Shown piece after piece: positions 23,101 to 35,019 of a stretch of DNA of 64,000 nt (the stretch's first letter is position 1; each line of letters starts with the position of its first letter). The stretch spans positions 868,001 through 932,000 of the forward strand of contig CAKJVC010000068.1 of assembly GCA_918026815.1 (NCBI GenBank). The letters are read 5' to 3'. This stretch comes from Chalara sp. BL73. Lineage: Eukaryota; Ascomycota; Leotiomycetes; Helotiales. Under the pieces are notes generated by a model. It was not told where the DNA came from. It worked only from the letters and a program-made list of their open reading frames with translations, and ran no database searches. The position numbers and the translations under genes were made by a program.

Positions 23101-24215
23101 TAACTTTAAGCGATTTCTAGATGCTCTTCGAGAAAACACTACCATCCAATCACTAGACATATCAAAGACGGGTCTCCCTCAGGAAGCCGGGCATGAAACA
23201 TGTCAAGCATTGAAATCAATGTTCTTAAGAAATAACACAATCAAGGAGCTTGATATATCTGGGGAAAAGACTCGAATGGAGGCTAGACACTTTGGTACAG
23301 GCCTCTGCCAGGCACTCACAGGCCTGAAGCACAATACAGCACTCAGATCACTACGTATTGAGTATCAGAACCTTGGATACGAAGGTGGCCACGTTCTTGC
23401 TTCTGTGTTAAAAAGCAACAAAGGCCTTACACATGTCCATTGTGCTCATAATGAATATGGCTTGCAAGCTTTCAATGCCATAGTAGATGCCATGGAAAAG
23501 AATCACAACGTTGTTGAACTTCCGTTCATGATGGATGACCAGAGGAACTCAATAAAGAAAATTGCTGCAACTATTGCGGATGTAAAACGTGTCTCGACTT
23601 TAAATCAGAAATCCGTCCGACCCTTTCCATCAACCTCGAGTGCTATCAATCCACTGGATGCTAAGCCAATGACCAAGCAAGATACGATCGTTGCAACCAC
23701 AATTCTGGAGGATGAATGGACCAAACTAAATATTAGACTTGCCACTTTCCTAAGGAGAAATCAGGCTTCGGCAAATGGAGGAGGAGAATGTCAGCCCATC
23801 GAGGAGGAGTCTAAACCTTCAGGTATCTTGAGCGAAGAAGCCATCGTACGACAGGTGTTGAACGAGACAACTCCTAGAGCAGAGCTTGGCAATCCTGTGG
23901 ATGATCAGTCCGAGAACCTAGCGGGAATTGACAGTAAGTGATTCATAGTAGAGGATGATGGGAGCTGGGTTACTATGGCGTTGGTTCTGTGGCTCTTTGA
24001 TTGCAATTGCTGACCCCCAAGGTGCAGTTTCAGGAAATACAAAGCTTAAGGAGAATAATAAAACAGAGGTTTCTAGCAACGGCTCGAAAGGCGGAGAGAT
24101 AGCCAAGAAACTCGCCGGTATTCCTAGTAGCGAGGTTGATATTGGACAGGTGTTGAAGCAGAATAAGATGACTTTTGAATTCGATGTTGGGGAGTATGAA
24201 GAAAACGACGTATAA
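20180..24215 (+). CDS. PH-domain and leucine-rich-repeat protein (CARMIL-like architecture)
   Basis: Seven exons: 20180-20660, 20808-22343, 22418-22626, 22675-22723, 22797-22874, 22950-23933 and 24022-24215, giving 1176 aa. The N-terminus is Ser-rich. Residues about 125-270 look like a split PH domain: SVLLHGEVQTS, FFKKKKEYLVLTPTHLFHYK, then after a Ser-rich loop IVTVYKVEDGRPFFTTEV and a helix EADQWMSSLRAAAQKA. From about 550 to 1020 there are leucine-rich repeats: WVDLSGIELG, FVNIAGNPG, RSLNLSGILR, LEYLNLSGI, SLQTLDLVRCSL, TIQSLDISKTGLP and TIKELDIS. The tail is polar and ends EFDVGEYEENDV. PH plus LRR is the layout of CARMIL proteins, which control actin capping protein at membranes; the resemblance here is architectural only. 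Introns 4 and 5 fall inside repeats and were placed by phase and repeat register. Confidence 0.75.
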
Positions 24216-24944
24216 TAAAGATGCACCCGCATTTGACAAGGGGCTAGGAGTGGCATGGTTTCTAGTAGTGGGAATTGGGCTGCATCACAACGGCGTACAA
24301 ACGAAACATGGCACTAGAGGGGAAAGGCGTTTAGGCTTGGTCATACCGCTATGCTTATGATCAGTATGTATTGATATGGTCGTTTTGTAAAACACATAAC
24401 GGGCCCCTGGGGTCATTTCCTACAGAGCACATAGGTATACGCTGCCTAACTGAATACAATTCAGACAGCGGTCACATTACTTACGCCCTTTCCGATTTGC
24501 ACAGTGATTCGTGCGCTATAGAAATATTAGGTCATGCGTGATTCTTCCTAACCACCCTGACACTGATATAGAGCAAGAATCAGCTAATATCCAGGTTGTT
24601 GATCTAGAAATTATAGGTAACGATGAAACCAAATAACTAGTAGCCAATCATATTCCACCGAACCAAGCAATATAAGAACGTAATTCTGGATATTAACTAT
24701 AATCAAACTTCATATATTCTCAAATTTTGAAGGCTTTATGGAATGTAGCTGTAGGCCTTCTAGATTCTGATTCGTCACGCTCCGATTACCTGTGAAAGCG
24801 GACCCTTGACCTCACCTGAGGCACCCAACGTCAAAGAACCTCAAATGCGCGTAACTGTCCATTTAGGCATCACACCTGCTCTTCTGTTTTAAAATGCATC
24901 TTTGTAGGTGACGTGCACATGTTCAGCAGATCAAGTAATTCACA
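24216..24944. other. Intergenic region
   Basis: 3' flank of the PH-LRR gene and promoter of SEC15. The frame that remains open after 24215 has no protein-like features. No RNA gene or repeat was recognised. Confidence 0.5.
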
Positions 24945-27669
24945 ATGAATCGTCGAAAAATACAATATGACGACTACAAAGCTGCAGTGCAACAGGTATA
25001 CTAAGCCAATCTGTATAACAGAGCTTCCAAAATGAGCTAAATTACTTCATAGATTATTTTATCCTCGTCCGATACTGATTATATTGATCAATTGATTCCT
25101 GCACTCAAAGATGCCACAATTTCGAACCGGACAGCTGGGCTTATGCAAAGCCTGGCGCAATATGCAGATGAGCGTGAGAGCGATATAGAGCGCATTGGCT
25201 TGACGAAACACGAAGAATTCCTGGACTCAGTTAAGCAGCTGCAACAAGTTCGCGAAGGAACCGTCTCTCTGACAGCAGAAATACTTAAACTAAACGAATC
25301 GATCCAAGAAAGCACCGAGAGGCTCGCCGCGCAGAAGGAGGCATTGGTGGACACGAAAGCAATCCGCCAAAACATTGCAGAGGCTTCCGAAGCCTTGAAG
25401 GAGTCGTTGAAGATACTACATGCAGTAAATGGGGCACACGAGCTGATCCGAAAGAAGAAATACTATGGCGCGCTGAAGGCATTAGATGACCTTCAGAATG
25501 AGCATCTTATTCCTACCATTCAGAACAAGTATGCCACACAACACAAGCTAGCAGATATTATACAGAAGTCTATACCTGCATCACAAAAGGCGATCTCAGA
25601 GGCTGTCATGACTGACCTGAATACGTGGCTCTATCGTATACGAGAGACGTCTCAATTCCTTGGAGAGGTTGCTTTCTACCACACAGAGATGAGGCGGACA
25701 AGGCAGAAGGAACGCATGGAATCAAATGCATACCTACGGTCATTTAAACTGAACTCAGCGATCGAACTCGTGTTTGATGAAAGTGAGGAGTTTGATGTTT
25801 TGGACAATGAAGAGCTTCAGGTAGATTTCACGCCTTTATTCGAATGCTTGCACATTCATGAAGCCCTTGGCCAAAGTGACAAGTTTCGGCTCGATTATGC
25901 TGCGACACGAAGACGGCAGAAGGAGCTGGCACTGCCTAGTTCTGTGAATCTGGTTGACGAGAATGATGAAAATAGTTTGAGTAGTCTTCTTGAAGGTATT
26001 GCCGGCTTTGCGATTATCGAAAAGGCTACAATGAGAAGAACAAATAATCTTCGATCACCCGTTGATGTGCGATTTTCATGCACCTTTCATGTATAGAGTC
26101 GACTAACTGATGTATAGGTCGATGAGCTATGGGATTCCATGTGTCATAGTGCTATAAGCCTAATCTCCAAAGCTTTAGATACTGTCGATAATGCCGAAGT
26201 CTTACTCAAAATCAAGGGAGTGATAGCTTTATTTATTCAGACTATGGATGTGAGTGAAATTGAGCATTATGAGCTACAAATTCTAATATGTTCATGTAGG
26301 GATGGGGATATTCTGTGACGGCCTTGGATGGGTTCTTGCTCACTCTCTTCAAGAAATACGCTGAGCTACTTAAAAGGAGGTTTAGTGATGACTTTCAAGA
26401 GGTACAATTGTCTTGTCTAGTATGTGGTCAGGACCTAATGTTGCGTAGATTGTTTCCACAGATGACTACATGCCTATGCCGATTAGCAACCTTGACGAGT
26501 ACGATAAAGTTGTCAATGTTAGCTGGTTTACGCCTGACAAGAAGAGAGAAGACCTCACGTATGTATTGCACATCCCACTTTGAAACAAGCTTACATTCAT
26601 AGATTCCCATGTGTTCTTCCATTCTCCCAGATGTACCCTCTATGTTGCATAGATATCAGGAATTTCCTTAATCAGTTTTACTTCTTCTCGGATGATCACT
26701 TTCAGCATCCAAGCGTGATAGATGAGACACTTAAGAAGGTAACTCGTGTGTGGATTGGTATTGAACAATGCTAATTTTAGATAGTCTTTGGACGAACTTT
26801 TATCAGAGAAGGTGTGCAAGTCTCTTGTTGAGCAGCTTAGAGTTCAATATCTTGGCCAAATAGTCCAGATCCTCATAAATTTGGAGCATTTTGAGACTGC
26901 ATGTAGTGAGCTGGAGCAATTACTCATAGCTGCGCGGTCATCTACCTCTGCTGGAGGACCAATCGTTCTCAGCGCCACTGAAGAGTTCCGCAGTCACAAA
27001 AAGACAGCCGAGAAGCGCATCTTCGAACTTGTAAACTCAAAGATTGACGATCTCGTGGAGACTGCAGAGTATGATTGGATGGCCCATACATTGGAAAGGG
27101 AGCCGAGCAATTATATGCAAACACTAACGACATATCTCTCCAACATTATGAACTCAACACTGCTGGGCTTGCCACGAGAAATCAAGGAACTGATCTACTT
27201 TGACGCACTCTCTCATGCAGCGAACAAGATTTTGGTGAATAAACGTGTTCATATTTACTGAATTTCATAGGCTAATTAGGACGTAGGCTCTTCCACTCGC
27301 CCAAGATGTCAAAAAGATTAACCCCAACGGCGTTGCAGCGCTTGCCAAAGATGTTGAGTATCTGGCAGAATTCGTCGATACTCTTGACAATGCTCTGATT
27401 CTGAAAGAAAACCTTGACGAACTTGAACAAACCGTGCAGCTAATGCAGACGGAGAATCCAGACGACTTCTACGATATGTCAATTAGAAACAGGAAGTTTG
27501 GAAGAGTTGATGCGATGAACGGCCCAATATTATTAGAAAAGTATGAGACCCCAGCATTAACTTTTTTGGGGGTATCAATACTGACTACAATAGACTTACC
27601 CATCAGGTCATGAGTCCAACAAGAACCGATCGTCTCGCCAATTTTTCACAAAGATTTGGAATGAGGTAG
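24945..27669 (+). CDS. SEC15: Exocyst complex subunit Sec15
   Basis: Nine exons: 24945-24995, 25053-26066, 26118-26249, 26300-26401, 26449-26558, 26603-26738, 26785-27234, 27287-27540 and 27594-27669, giving 774 aa, right for Sec15. The N-terminal half is long helix and coiled coil (LTAEILKLNESIQESTERLA, LKILHAVNGAHELIRKKKYY). The C-terminal half has conserved Sec15 segments: FPCVLPFSQMYPLCCIDIRN, FLNQFYFFSDD, YLGQIVQILINLEHFE and the end PTRTDRLANFSQRFGMR. Sec15 is the exocyst subunit that binds the Rab Sec4 on secretory vesicles and links them to Sec10, so the protein acts at growing hyphal tips. All eight introns are short (44-57 nt). Intron 2 has the donor GTGCGA, weaker than the rest, with a good CTAAC branch point. 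The last intron was placed so that LLEK continues into LTHQVMSPTRTD. Neighbour HAP5 converges on it 195 bases away. Confidence 0.93.
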
Positions 27670-27864
27670 ATTCACCAAAAATGGCGAAAGATTTCAGGGA
27701 AAAGCAATTTTCATTCCATCACTACTCCGAACTGGCCAGGCATCTGTTTCCGAGGGTCGATTACATCCAAGTGCCTCAAATCGAAGCACAACATTCTGGG
27801 ACCCTAACTTTCCTAACTCCTCCTGCACTAACCCGCAAATTCTAAATATCTTCGGCACTAGGTT

Positions 27865-28988
27865 TTAGCCAACTTCATAATCACGCTCTCCTTCGGCATC
27901 AGCGTCGCCCTCTCCGCCATCGTGGCGTTGATACGCATGACCTGCATCTTGACCGACGGGATCTTGTGGACGTTGTGGGACGTGGTACATTTGCTTGAGG
28001 ATGTTAGTTCTTGGGGAGATGAGATGGGTTGTGAGGGGAACTACTTGTTGTGGCTGCATTGGTTGATACCCGTAGATACCTTCCATATCTTGGTATATTT
28101 GTCCCTGAGGATTTCCGTAAGGTGTAGCCTGGCCGGGCTGAACCTGCGCAGCATACATATTCGACTGCTGGCGATAATCCTGCTCAGACGGGATTCCGTG
28201 TCCTCCACCATATATCTCAGGAGGCGGCATATGGCCATGGCTAGACTGGGGGATATGCGGTTGCTGAGGCGGAAGCTGAGTAGATCCAGCAGCTGGAACC
28301 GAAGACGGAGGGCCTTGGCCTGCTGGTCGCTTTGCGGATGCCGCGTCCTCGCGAGGTACGATGTCGATTAGAAAATCAAACATGTCTGATTTTGCCAGTG
28401 CTGATGCAATGTCTGATCTTTGTAATGTGCGCCGCTTGTTCTCCTCGGCGTGGATCCAGGCACGCATCGTGAGCTCCGTGATAAATATATCACATCCTTT
28501 AGCAAAAAGAATCGGTGCCTCGGCCGAAATCATCTTTACTTCTGGATCAGCCTTCATAACCTTCTTGATACGTGCCAAGGGTAGCTGGTGCAACTTGTAG
28601 TCATGCGAGTCTTGTTCCAGGTGGTTGATTATTTGTTGCCAGTAGGTCGTCAAGATGTCTTTGTATTGTCCATGTAGACCTTGGTTCACCTACGCAAAGC
28701 GTCAGCCGTTGAACAGCCTCGTCCAGATACCAAACAACATACGTTTGCCCATGCGCCAGAGTAGAACTCTGCGACAGGCGCGAAGCCTTGTGCAGAAAGC
28801 TAGTTTTCGTGTCAGTAATGGATGCGCGGGTCGTCCTCAGGAACGGTACATACTGTAGCGCTTGCGCCTGTTCGAAACAGATGTTAGTATAAGTCAATTG
28901 ATAAGTGAAGGAGTGTATGCTACGTGGACGTACCATAATGACCGCCGTGAGTAGTATCATATGCTGGAGGCGCGTTAGGTTTCTCCAT
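27865..28988 (-). CDS. HAP5: CCAAT-binding factor subunit HAP5 / HapE (NF-YC)
   Basis: Minus strand, five exons: 28988-28934, 28867-28854, 28799-28743, 28689-28045 and 27993-27865, giving 299 aa. Residues about 43-65 carry the HapE-type segment [20 protein letters not shown]. The histone fold follows (about 78-155): [40 protein letters not shown], then [20 protein letters not shown] and [11 protein letters not shown]. It pairs with HapC/NF-YB, and with HapB binds CCAAT boxes in promoters. The rest is Gln/Pro/Gly-rich and disordered, with an acidic end [16 protein letters not shown]. Exon 2 is a 14-nt exon (AG|GCGCAAGCGCTACA|GTATGT) adding GASAT. The last intron is 51 nt and in frame, so a retained form would add 17 residues. 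Its CTAAC branch site favours splicing. Confidence 0.93.
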
Positions 28989-30344
28989 TGTCTATGAGGA
29001 GATAGTTTGTATGTTGTTGGAGAGGGTTTGAGTTTGCTCAGCGCGAACTGGGTCGGCGGAAGCTGACAGTCCGTCGGCAGCGGGCGAGGTTAGGTAGATC
29101 GCAAGCAAACAATTCAACTCGACCCAGTTTGGAGCCTCGTGAATATGAATTGTGTTTGCGCGACGAGAATGGAGCTGACGGCTCTGGTGCTTTTGTTTAT
29201 TGACGTTGTAAGAGGTCGACCAATAATGGAGAGGTGTTGAGCTCCGGTTCTGCCTTGGGAGGTGGGCTGAAGCGAAGCGATCGAGGGGAGCTCCCGCCCA
29301 CGAATTATAAGGCGAGCGCAAAGGACCTATGGATAGGTGATGTCCACTCACAATTCACTGCTGGTGCTTGCCCTATCGCAGTGCCCGTTGCCGTTGCGCT
29401 GGATGTATCGAAGTACCAATAAGGACAAATACTACGAACAGAGTTCCAGGCACAAAGTTTTACGTGGTGGAGTCTGGTTTTGCGCTCGCTATGGTAAACC
29501 TGAGTTGATCTTGGTTGAAATAGGCAGCGGTAAATTGTTATGTATGGTCAGTCTAACTCAATGATGGAAAACAACGTTGTAGTTATATGGAACGGTCAGG
29601 AATCACATTGGGCAGCGCTGCCTGCAGATATAAGGTACGAAATCGGTGTGAGTGCCAACGCAGCACGGACGGGGTAATCATCATCATCATCACCACCATC
29701 ATCATTAACCCACGCCTTGAGGTGAGGCTGTACCGTGTGGCTTGACCGAGATGGCCGTTGTTGGGGTCTAGGTGAAAGCTGTTTTCTTCTCGTCAATGCC
29801 CAATTTTGCTGCACCCTTGTCTGTTTCTGCTGAAAGGCTATTTCGATTTGGAAGAAAACTTCGGTTCATGTTCTTCAGTACACAGCCCTCTTCTTCTGCC
29901 CTCGCGAGGCAGCAGGTCCGGTCATGAAGTTGGGAAATCCACCATATCAGACCGACATTTGCTCACCGTTCGCCTTCGCCATCAGCTCCATTTCTTGGGC
30001 GGGACGGCAAGTAAGTTTCACATTACATAGCAAAGCGAAGCTCTAGAGAGAAGCAGCTCCAAAACATGCAAATATGAGCAGCTTGTTCCGCATCGGAAAG
30101 TGAGTAGGATGCCGGGCATTGATTCCCATCGCATTATGTAAAGTAACGAGCCCAAAATGCCTACAACGTTAGGGTAAAGTCATATAATCGTGGTTACTGA
30201 TCTCTCTGCCAATCAAAATGGCCTAACTTTTCAATTTACTCACTAGGCAGTATTCGGATTAGTTACAAAACTTTATCCGCGCCAGCCCAAAATTTCAAAG
30301 ACACTTCTCTTCACATCTTGCTTCCAAGATAGAGAGCACTTATC
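28989..30344. other. Divergent intergenic region with an ATC repeat
   Basis: 1.36 kb between HAP5 (minus) and FCF2 (plus). Contains an imperfect ATC/ACC trinucleotide repeat at about 29678-29705. GC content is higher near 29000-29300, the HAP5 leader. No ORF is supported on either strand. Confidence 0.55.
29678..29705 (+). repeat. ATC/ACC microsatellite
   Basis: Five ATC-type units, two ACC units and two more ATC units in tandem, within non-coding DNA between HAP5 and FCF2. Confidence 0.8.
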
Positions 30345-31273
30345 ATGGCGGAGGAGGAGCACTCTGACGAGCAGCTTTTCCAGCTGCTTAAAGATGCTGA
30401 ACAACGTCTGAAGAGTAGCAAAAAGGTACAAGCAACTCGAACGCAGTCCTTACCTTCCTTACAACAAAGGTACGGCCTAGTGCAGGAGAGAGTTTGTCGG
30501 GCCGCCATTGACCTCAGATGTAGTATTTCAAAAGGCTCCGAGAATCAGATCAAGTCTTATCTCAGTACCACCAACAAAAGCGTCACGGTCGACCCTGCAC
30601 ATCTTGTCAGCACCGAAGAGAGGAAACAGTCTAGTGCGGTGCGAGTGGTAGTCGACCCCGCGACCGTGAAGGCAAAAGCCGCACATGTAAGATTGAATCT
30701 TTTCTACATTTTGAAGTACTTCTATGAGGAAAATTATCCAATTCAACATGACGCAGAATTTGGCCCCGTCTTGGGTGCCACCCTGCAAAAAATGATGCTC
30801 TTTATAATCATAGTTACACTGAGAAGCTCACAGTACTCATTTACGTTTGTCTTTGGTTCTTCTGATACAAAGCTAATGCAGATGAACAGGCAAAGAAAGC
30901 AACAGCTGGCGAGCAATGGTACAACCTCCCTAAAACAAACCTCACCCCAGAGCTTAAACGTGATCTCCAATTACTGCACATGCGTGGTGTCCTAGATCCA
31001 AAGAGACACTACAAGAAAGAAGGCTCGAAGCCAAAGATTCCGGAGTTCTCACAAGTCGGTACTATTATTGAAGGACCAACAGAATTCCTTACTGGTAGAT
31101 TAACGAACAAGGAGAGGAAACGAACATTGGTCGAGGAGATTCTAGAAACCGAGAAGTCTTCCGGTCGATTCAAGAGTAAATATGGCGAGATCCAGGTCAC
31201 AAAGACTAGTGGGAAGAAGGATTACTACAAAGCACTGAAGGCCAAGCGTAGCGGCCGAGTGTCCAAAGGTTGA
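30345..31273 (+). CDS. FCF2: rRNA-processing protein Fcf2
   Basis: Two exons, 30345-30686 and 30890-31273, giving 241 aa. The second exon is the Fcf2 domain: EQWYNLPKTNLTPELKRDLQ, LHMRGVLDPKRHYKK, VGTIIEGPTEFLTGRLTNKE and the basic end KKDYYKALKAKRSGRVSKG. Fcf2 works in the nucleolar small-subunit processome, where it is needed for the early cleavages that release 18S rRNA. The N-terminal half (MAEEEHSDEQLFQLLKDAEQ and a coiled-coil start) is less conserved. The intron of 203 nt is longer than most here. I looked for a hidden small exon in it: a stretch after ATGACGCAG is open for 12 codons but has no good donor, so I left it as one intron. The phase is right with acceptor GAACAG at 30889. 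Confidence 0.9.
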
Positions 31274-31983
31274 AGAGCTAAAGCTTGAATGCTCTATCAA
31301 AACCTTCGAGAACATAGCATTGGTGTACCTCCATCCAGCACCAAGGTAATCAAAGTGCAAATTGGCCCAGCCTATGTCTCCAAGCATTAAGACTGTACCA
31401 GTCAAATGCAGCAGGTCTAGGGTCTAGGAGGGCCTGCCTCTTCGCAAAGGACGCGGCAGCGAACCCTAATCTTTGCACTCTCACTCTGCCTATGAGTAGA
31501 TTCAAGCGTCTTCGGATGCGCCTCATCACCGGCGTCATCCGTATCACCTGGCTTCGACAGTACATGATGCGCCCTACGATGTAGACCCTCGAACGAGTCT
31601 CGTCGGTTTGGATATAGAATTCATAGATAGCATCCCAATCAAAAAAAAAATAAGAACCCAAATTTTCTACTATTTCCAGTGTATCGAGAATGCGAATTTT
31701 AGTCCATACAAATCTTATCACCGAGATATGCTTCGGTCGAGAAAATGGCCCGTCTCTTAGAAGTAGCAAAGTCAAATCTTTATTGTAGTCTTAGCTTACC
31801 CATCTACGTTAGCTCCATATCATTGTAAAATACATAACCATGATTGTTAATCCAGGCTTCAAAAGCCTCTATACTTGGTGTTGCTCCGTAACTTCAAGCG
31901 GGTAATGGGGCATCTCTTGGCGTTCTACCAAATAATTTTGTCCATCCAGAACCTCGCGAGCGCAAACCAATTGAGATCCAAAC
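31274..31983. other. Intergenic region
   Basis: 3' flank of FCF2 and promoter of the mitochondrial S10 gene. A minus-strand ORF at 31350-31775 is open but Arg-rich, runs through an A10 tract and has no recognisable motif, so it is not called. Confidence 0.5.
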
Positions 31984-32924
31984 ATGGCTACATCACTACG
32001 ATTACCGCTGCGTCGGTTGACTGTGAGTCTTACTCTGCTCTTTAGATGCTGCAAGTAGCAACTAATACGTACAGGCGGGACCGATCACCAGCTCATCACT
32101 CCTGAGAACGCAACATACAACTGTTTCCGCCTCGCCGTGCTCATATAGATTTCAATCGACATCGGTGTCCAGCCCTTCGCCAGAAATACAGTCAGAAAAT
32201 ACGAGGTTGGTATGAACGATACACTTTTGCAACACTCCCTAATTTTCCCAATAGCCCACCACCACCAGAAGCCGTAGACGAAATAGATATAGAGAAAGTT
32301 CGACTCCCTCGCGCCGTACAAGCAGCGTATTTGCGCCCTCTGCGAAGAACAGCAAAATACGATGTGCCATCATGCGATCTCCAGATGCGTTCGTACAGCA
32401 TACGAAACCTTGAATTCTTCGCAGACTTCGCCATGCGCGCCGCGTATTTCCTAGGCCTCCCAGCTTATGGTCCCGTACCTCTACCTCAGATAGTCGAGCG
32501 ATGGACAGTTCCAAAAGCGAGTTTCATCCACACAAAATCGAAGGAGAATTTTGAAAGAAAAACATTGAGGAGACTCATTCAGATCAAGGATGGACATCCG
32601 GAGACGGTGGAAATTTGGTTAGCGTTCTTGCAGAAGCATAGTTATTATGGGATTGGAATGAAGGCGAATGTTTGGAACTATGAGAAGCTTGGTAAGTTCG
32701 GTATTTTCAGTTGGATTTCGACCATCATTAATGGGTGATTAGGCGTTGCAAAGGAGATGGATAATAACATAGAGAATATGAAACGCGAACTGGATGAAAA
32801 ATGGGAACTTTTGGGTATTCAGAAGGGTGCTACAACGATTGAGAAGGCTATTGAGACAGTCAATAAGGAGAGTTTTAGAGTTGCCTCTGGTGGTTGGCCC
32901 CAAGTGCCTCCTGGGACGGAGTAA
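31984..32924 (+). CDS. RSM10: Mitochondrial small-subunit ribosomal protein uS10m
   Basis: Four exons: 31984-32022, 32075-32205, 32255-32691 and 32743-32924, giving 262 aa. The N-terminus MATSLRLPLRRLT with Arg and Ser but no acids is a good mitochondrial presequence; cleavage should fall within the Ser/Thr-rich exon 2. The S10 domain (about 95-200) shows DLQMRSYSIRNLEFFADFAM, GPVPLPQIVERWTVPKASF, then HTKSKENFERKTLRRLIQIK and EIWLAFLQKHSYYGIGMKAN, a typical fungal Rsm10. The last 60 residues form a helix (EMDNNIENMKRELDEKWELL) specific to the mitochondrial fungal protein. The donor of intron 2 is GTTGGT, less usual, but phase and family alignment support it. Confidence 0.93.
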
Positions 32925-33404
32925 GCACAACAAAACATTATGTATAGGCATACATGTTGCAGATTTGGTGGATGATTCTAAGAGAATTGTAAGATACGGA
33001 AGTGATCAAGACCTCTAGAGTCCACTTTTTGGTAGGCATCAGAAGACGGTCTTCGGCTCTAGGCTGTACATATGTATTAGGACAATATCAACAGTCGTCT
33101 AAAAATGTCTTCCAGCATATGTGCGATACTGTTCATTATAATAACTTGAAATATGAGTTCCTCACTATTTTGAATCACAAGCTATACACTAAAATCGCTT
33201 TCTTTAGAAATGATCAGCTTTCATAAATAAGAACATAAGACCCGTATCCTCTCTTACTTTTTTGCTCGAACGTATTCCGTAAGAGATATCATAGGTTATT
33301 GGTTGCTTCATAAATAAGGTCCGGCGTCATTTCACAACACGGTACCCAAGAAAAATATTTGCTCCTCAACCTTATCCCTCCATCCTACGATATCTTCAGA
33401 CAGC
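32925..33404. other. Intergenic region
   Basis: 480 bases with no supported gene. The final 100 bases before 33405 are the leader of the TrpRS gene. Confidence 0.5.
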
Positions 33405-34788
33405 ATGTCCCCACCTTGCAGGAATCACCTCTCTAATAAATTTCTACGTAAATACAGTCTTCGGTCGATATGTAAAGGGCATGCGGCAGCAACCTCTACT
33501 CAGAGACGATTCAACCAAACAAATGCATCTCCAAAACACGTGATATTTAGTGGCATTCAACCCACTGGTGTACCACACATCGGGAACTACCTAGGAGCGC
33601 TGCAGCAATGGGTCGAACTGCAAAATGCCTCACCTCCGTCTACTAAATTTCTCTACTCGATCGTGGATTGGCATGCCATCACCAAGCGGCAAGACCCACT
33701 GCTCTTGGCCAAACACTCAAAGGAGATGCTAGCTGCTTTACTAGCGATTGGGTTGGATCCTAATAGGTGTATTATTTTCTTGCAAAGCTCGGTATGTTTG
33801 AGGTGTGGAAAGAAAGGATGGAGTGTTGGAGAATAATGGTTGATGGAGAGCAGGTTCCGCAGCATTTAGAGCTCTATTGGCAGCTACTATGTACGACGAC
33901 TTCTTGGGGACAACTTTCTCGGATGACGAGCTGGAAGGTATACTTTTTATATGTCAATTAATCGAATCGAGGTTGGATACTAACAGGTTTATTAGAGCAA
34001 GGTGGGACTGCGGTCCGAATCGAATCCTCTTGACCCAGCGTCTAGGAAACCGCCCATGGGCCTTTTCAATTATCCTGTCCTTCAAGCGGCGGATATACTA
34101 ATACATAGGTATGTCATCCTAGACCTCCCCATTCTCAACACGACTGACATCACATAGAGCAACTCATGTCCCTGTAGGAGACGACCAGAGCCAGCACCTA
34201 GAACTTAGCCGTAACATTGTTGCCAGCTTCAACCACATCTACGGCTTCAACTTCGCAGCTCCTCAAACAAGACTATGTAGTCCTCCTTCTCCTCAACTTC
34301 GCTTCGTGTTCTAACATATCCCAGCACCTACCAAGCGAGTCATGTCTCTTCACAATCCTGCCTCCAAGATGTCCAAATCAGACCGCGACCCGCGTTCACG
34401 CATCCTACTCACGGACACCCCGGAGGAAATTCGCCTTAAGCTCGCCTCTGCCCTGACCGATGACATCAACTCCGTCTCATACGATCCAGTAACCCGTCCT
34501 GCGGTCTCTAATCTCCTTGACATCCTCTCTTACTTCGACGCTGGAAAAAGGACCCCTCAAGAATTGGGGATAGCCTATGAGGATTTGAATCTGAAGATGT
34601 TTAAGGAAACGGTTGCCGAAGCAATCGCGGAGAACTTGAGTCCCGTGAGAGAGAGGTTTTTGAGGATTATGGGGGAGGATGATGGGAAGTATCTGGAGTT
34701 TGTTAGGGATGAAGGAGGTAAGAAGGCGAGGGAGAGCGCAGAGGAGACGATGGTGGAGATCAGGGAAATTATGGGGTTCTGGCAGTAG
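33405..34788 (+). CDS. MSW1: Mitochondrial tryptophanyl-tRNA synthetase
   Basis: Five exons: 33405-33791, 33854-33937, 33996-34108, 34158-34276 and 34325-34788, giving 388 aa. Class I synthetase signatures are present: SGIQPTGVPHIGNYLGALQQ (HIGH-type HIGN, about residue 58), FLYSIVDWHAIT, HLELYWQLL, FNYPVLQAADILIHRATHVP and VGDDQSQHLELSRN, then SKMSKSDRDPRSRI with KMSKS at about 249-253. It charges mitochondrial tRNA-Trp using ATP. Residues 1-40 (LSNKFLRKYSLRSICKGHAA and STQRRFNQ) are basic and fit a presequence. The second half is helical and ends EIMGFWQ. Exon 2 starts after GAGCAG at 33853. The third exon (SKVGLRSESNPLD) is the most divergent part but in phase. Confidence 0.93.
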
Positions 34789-35019
34789 ATGGAAATTTGT
34801 GTAAGAGTATACGGGTTGTATTCGGTGTATGGACGCGATTGGGAGGAGGTAGTTTTGTGAACAAAGGGCATAAACTGTAAGATTAGAGCATTGATTATTC
34901 AGGACCAACAATTCCGTTTCTCTCAAGATGCAAGAATATTATAAAACAGCGAAGTTGCGCCGTGAAAAATAGCTGATATATAGGCGAGGCTATCGCTAAA
35001 GAATCGCCAAACGGTGTAT
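34789..35019. other. 3' flank of MSW1
   Basis: Short AT-rich convergent gap between MSW1 and the decayed transporter. No gene is supported. Confidence 0.4.

Noticed and set aside
29678..29705. ATC repeat considered as part of a coding His/Asp run
   Set aside because: The frames around it close quickly and no gene structure spans it; a plain microsatellite is enough.
31350..31775. Minus-strand ORF of 141 aa
   Set aside because: Runs through an A10 tract (giving Phe runs), is Arg-rich without motifs, and lies in the 3' flank of FCF2.
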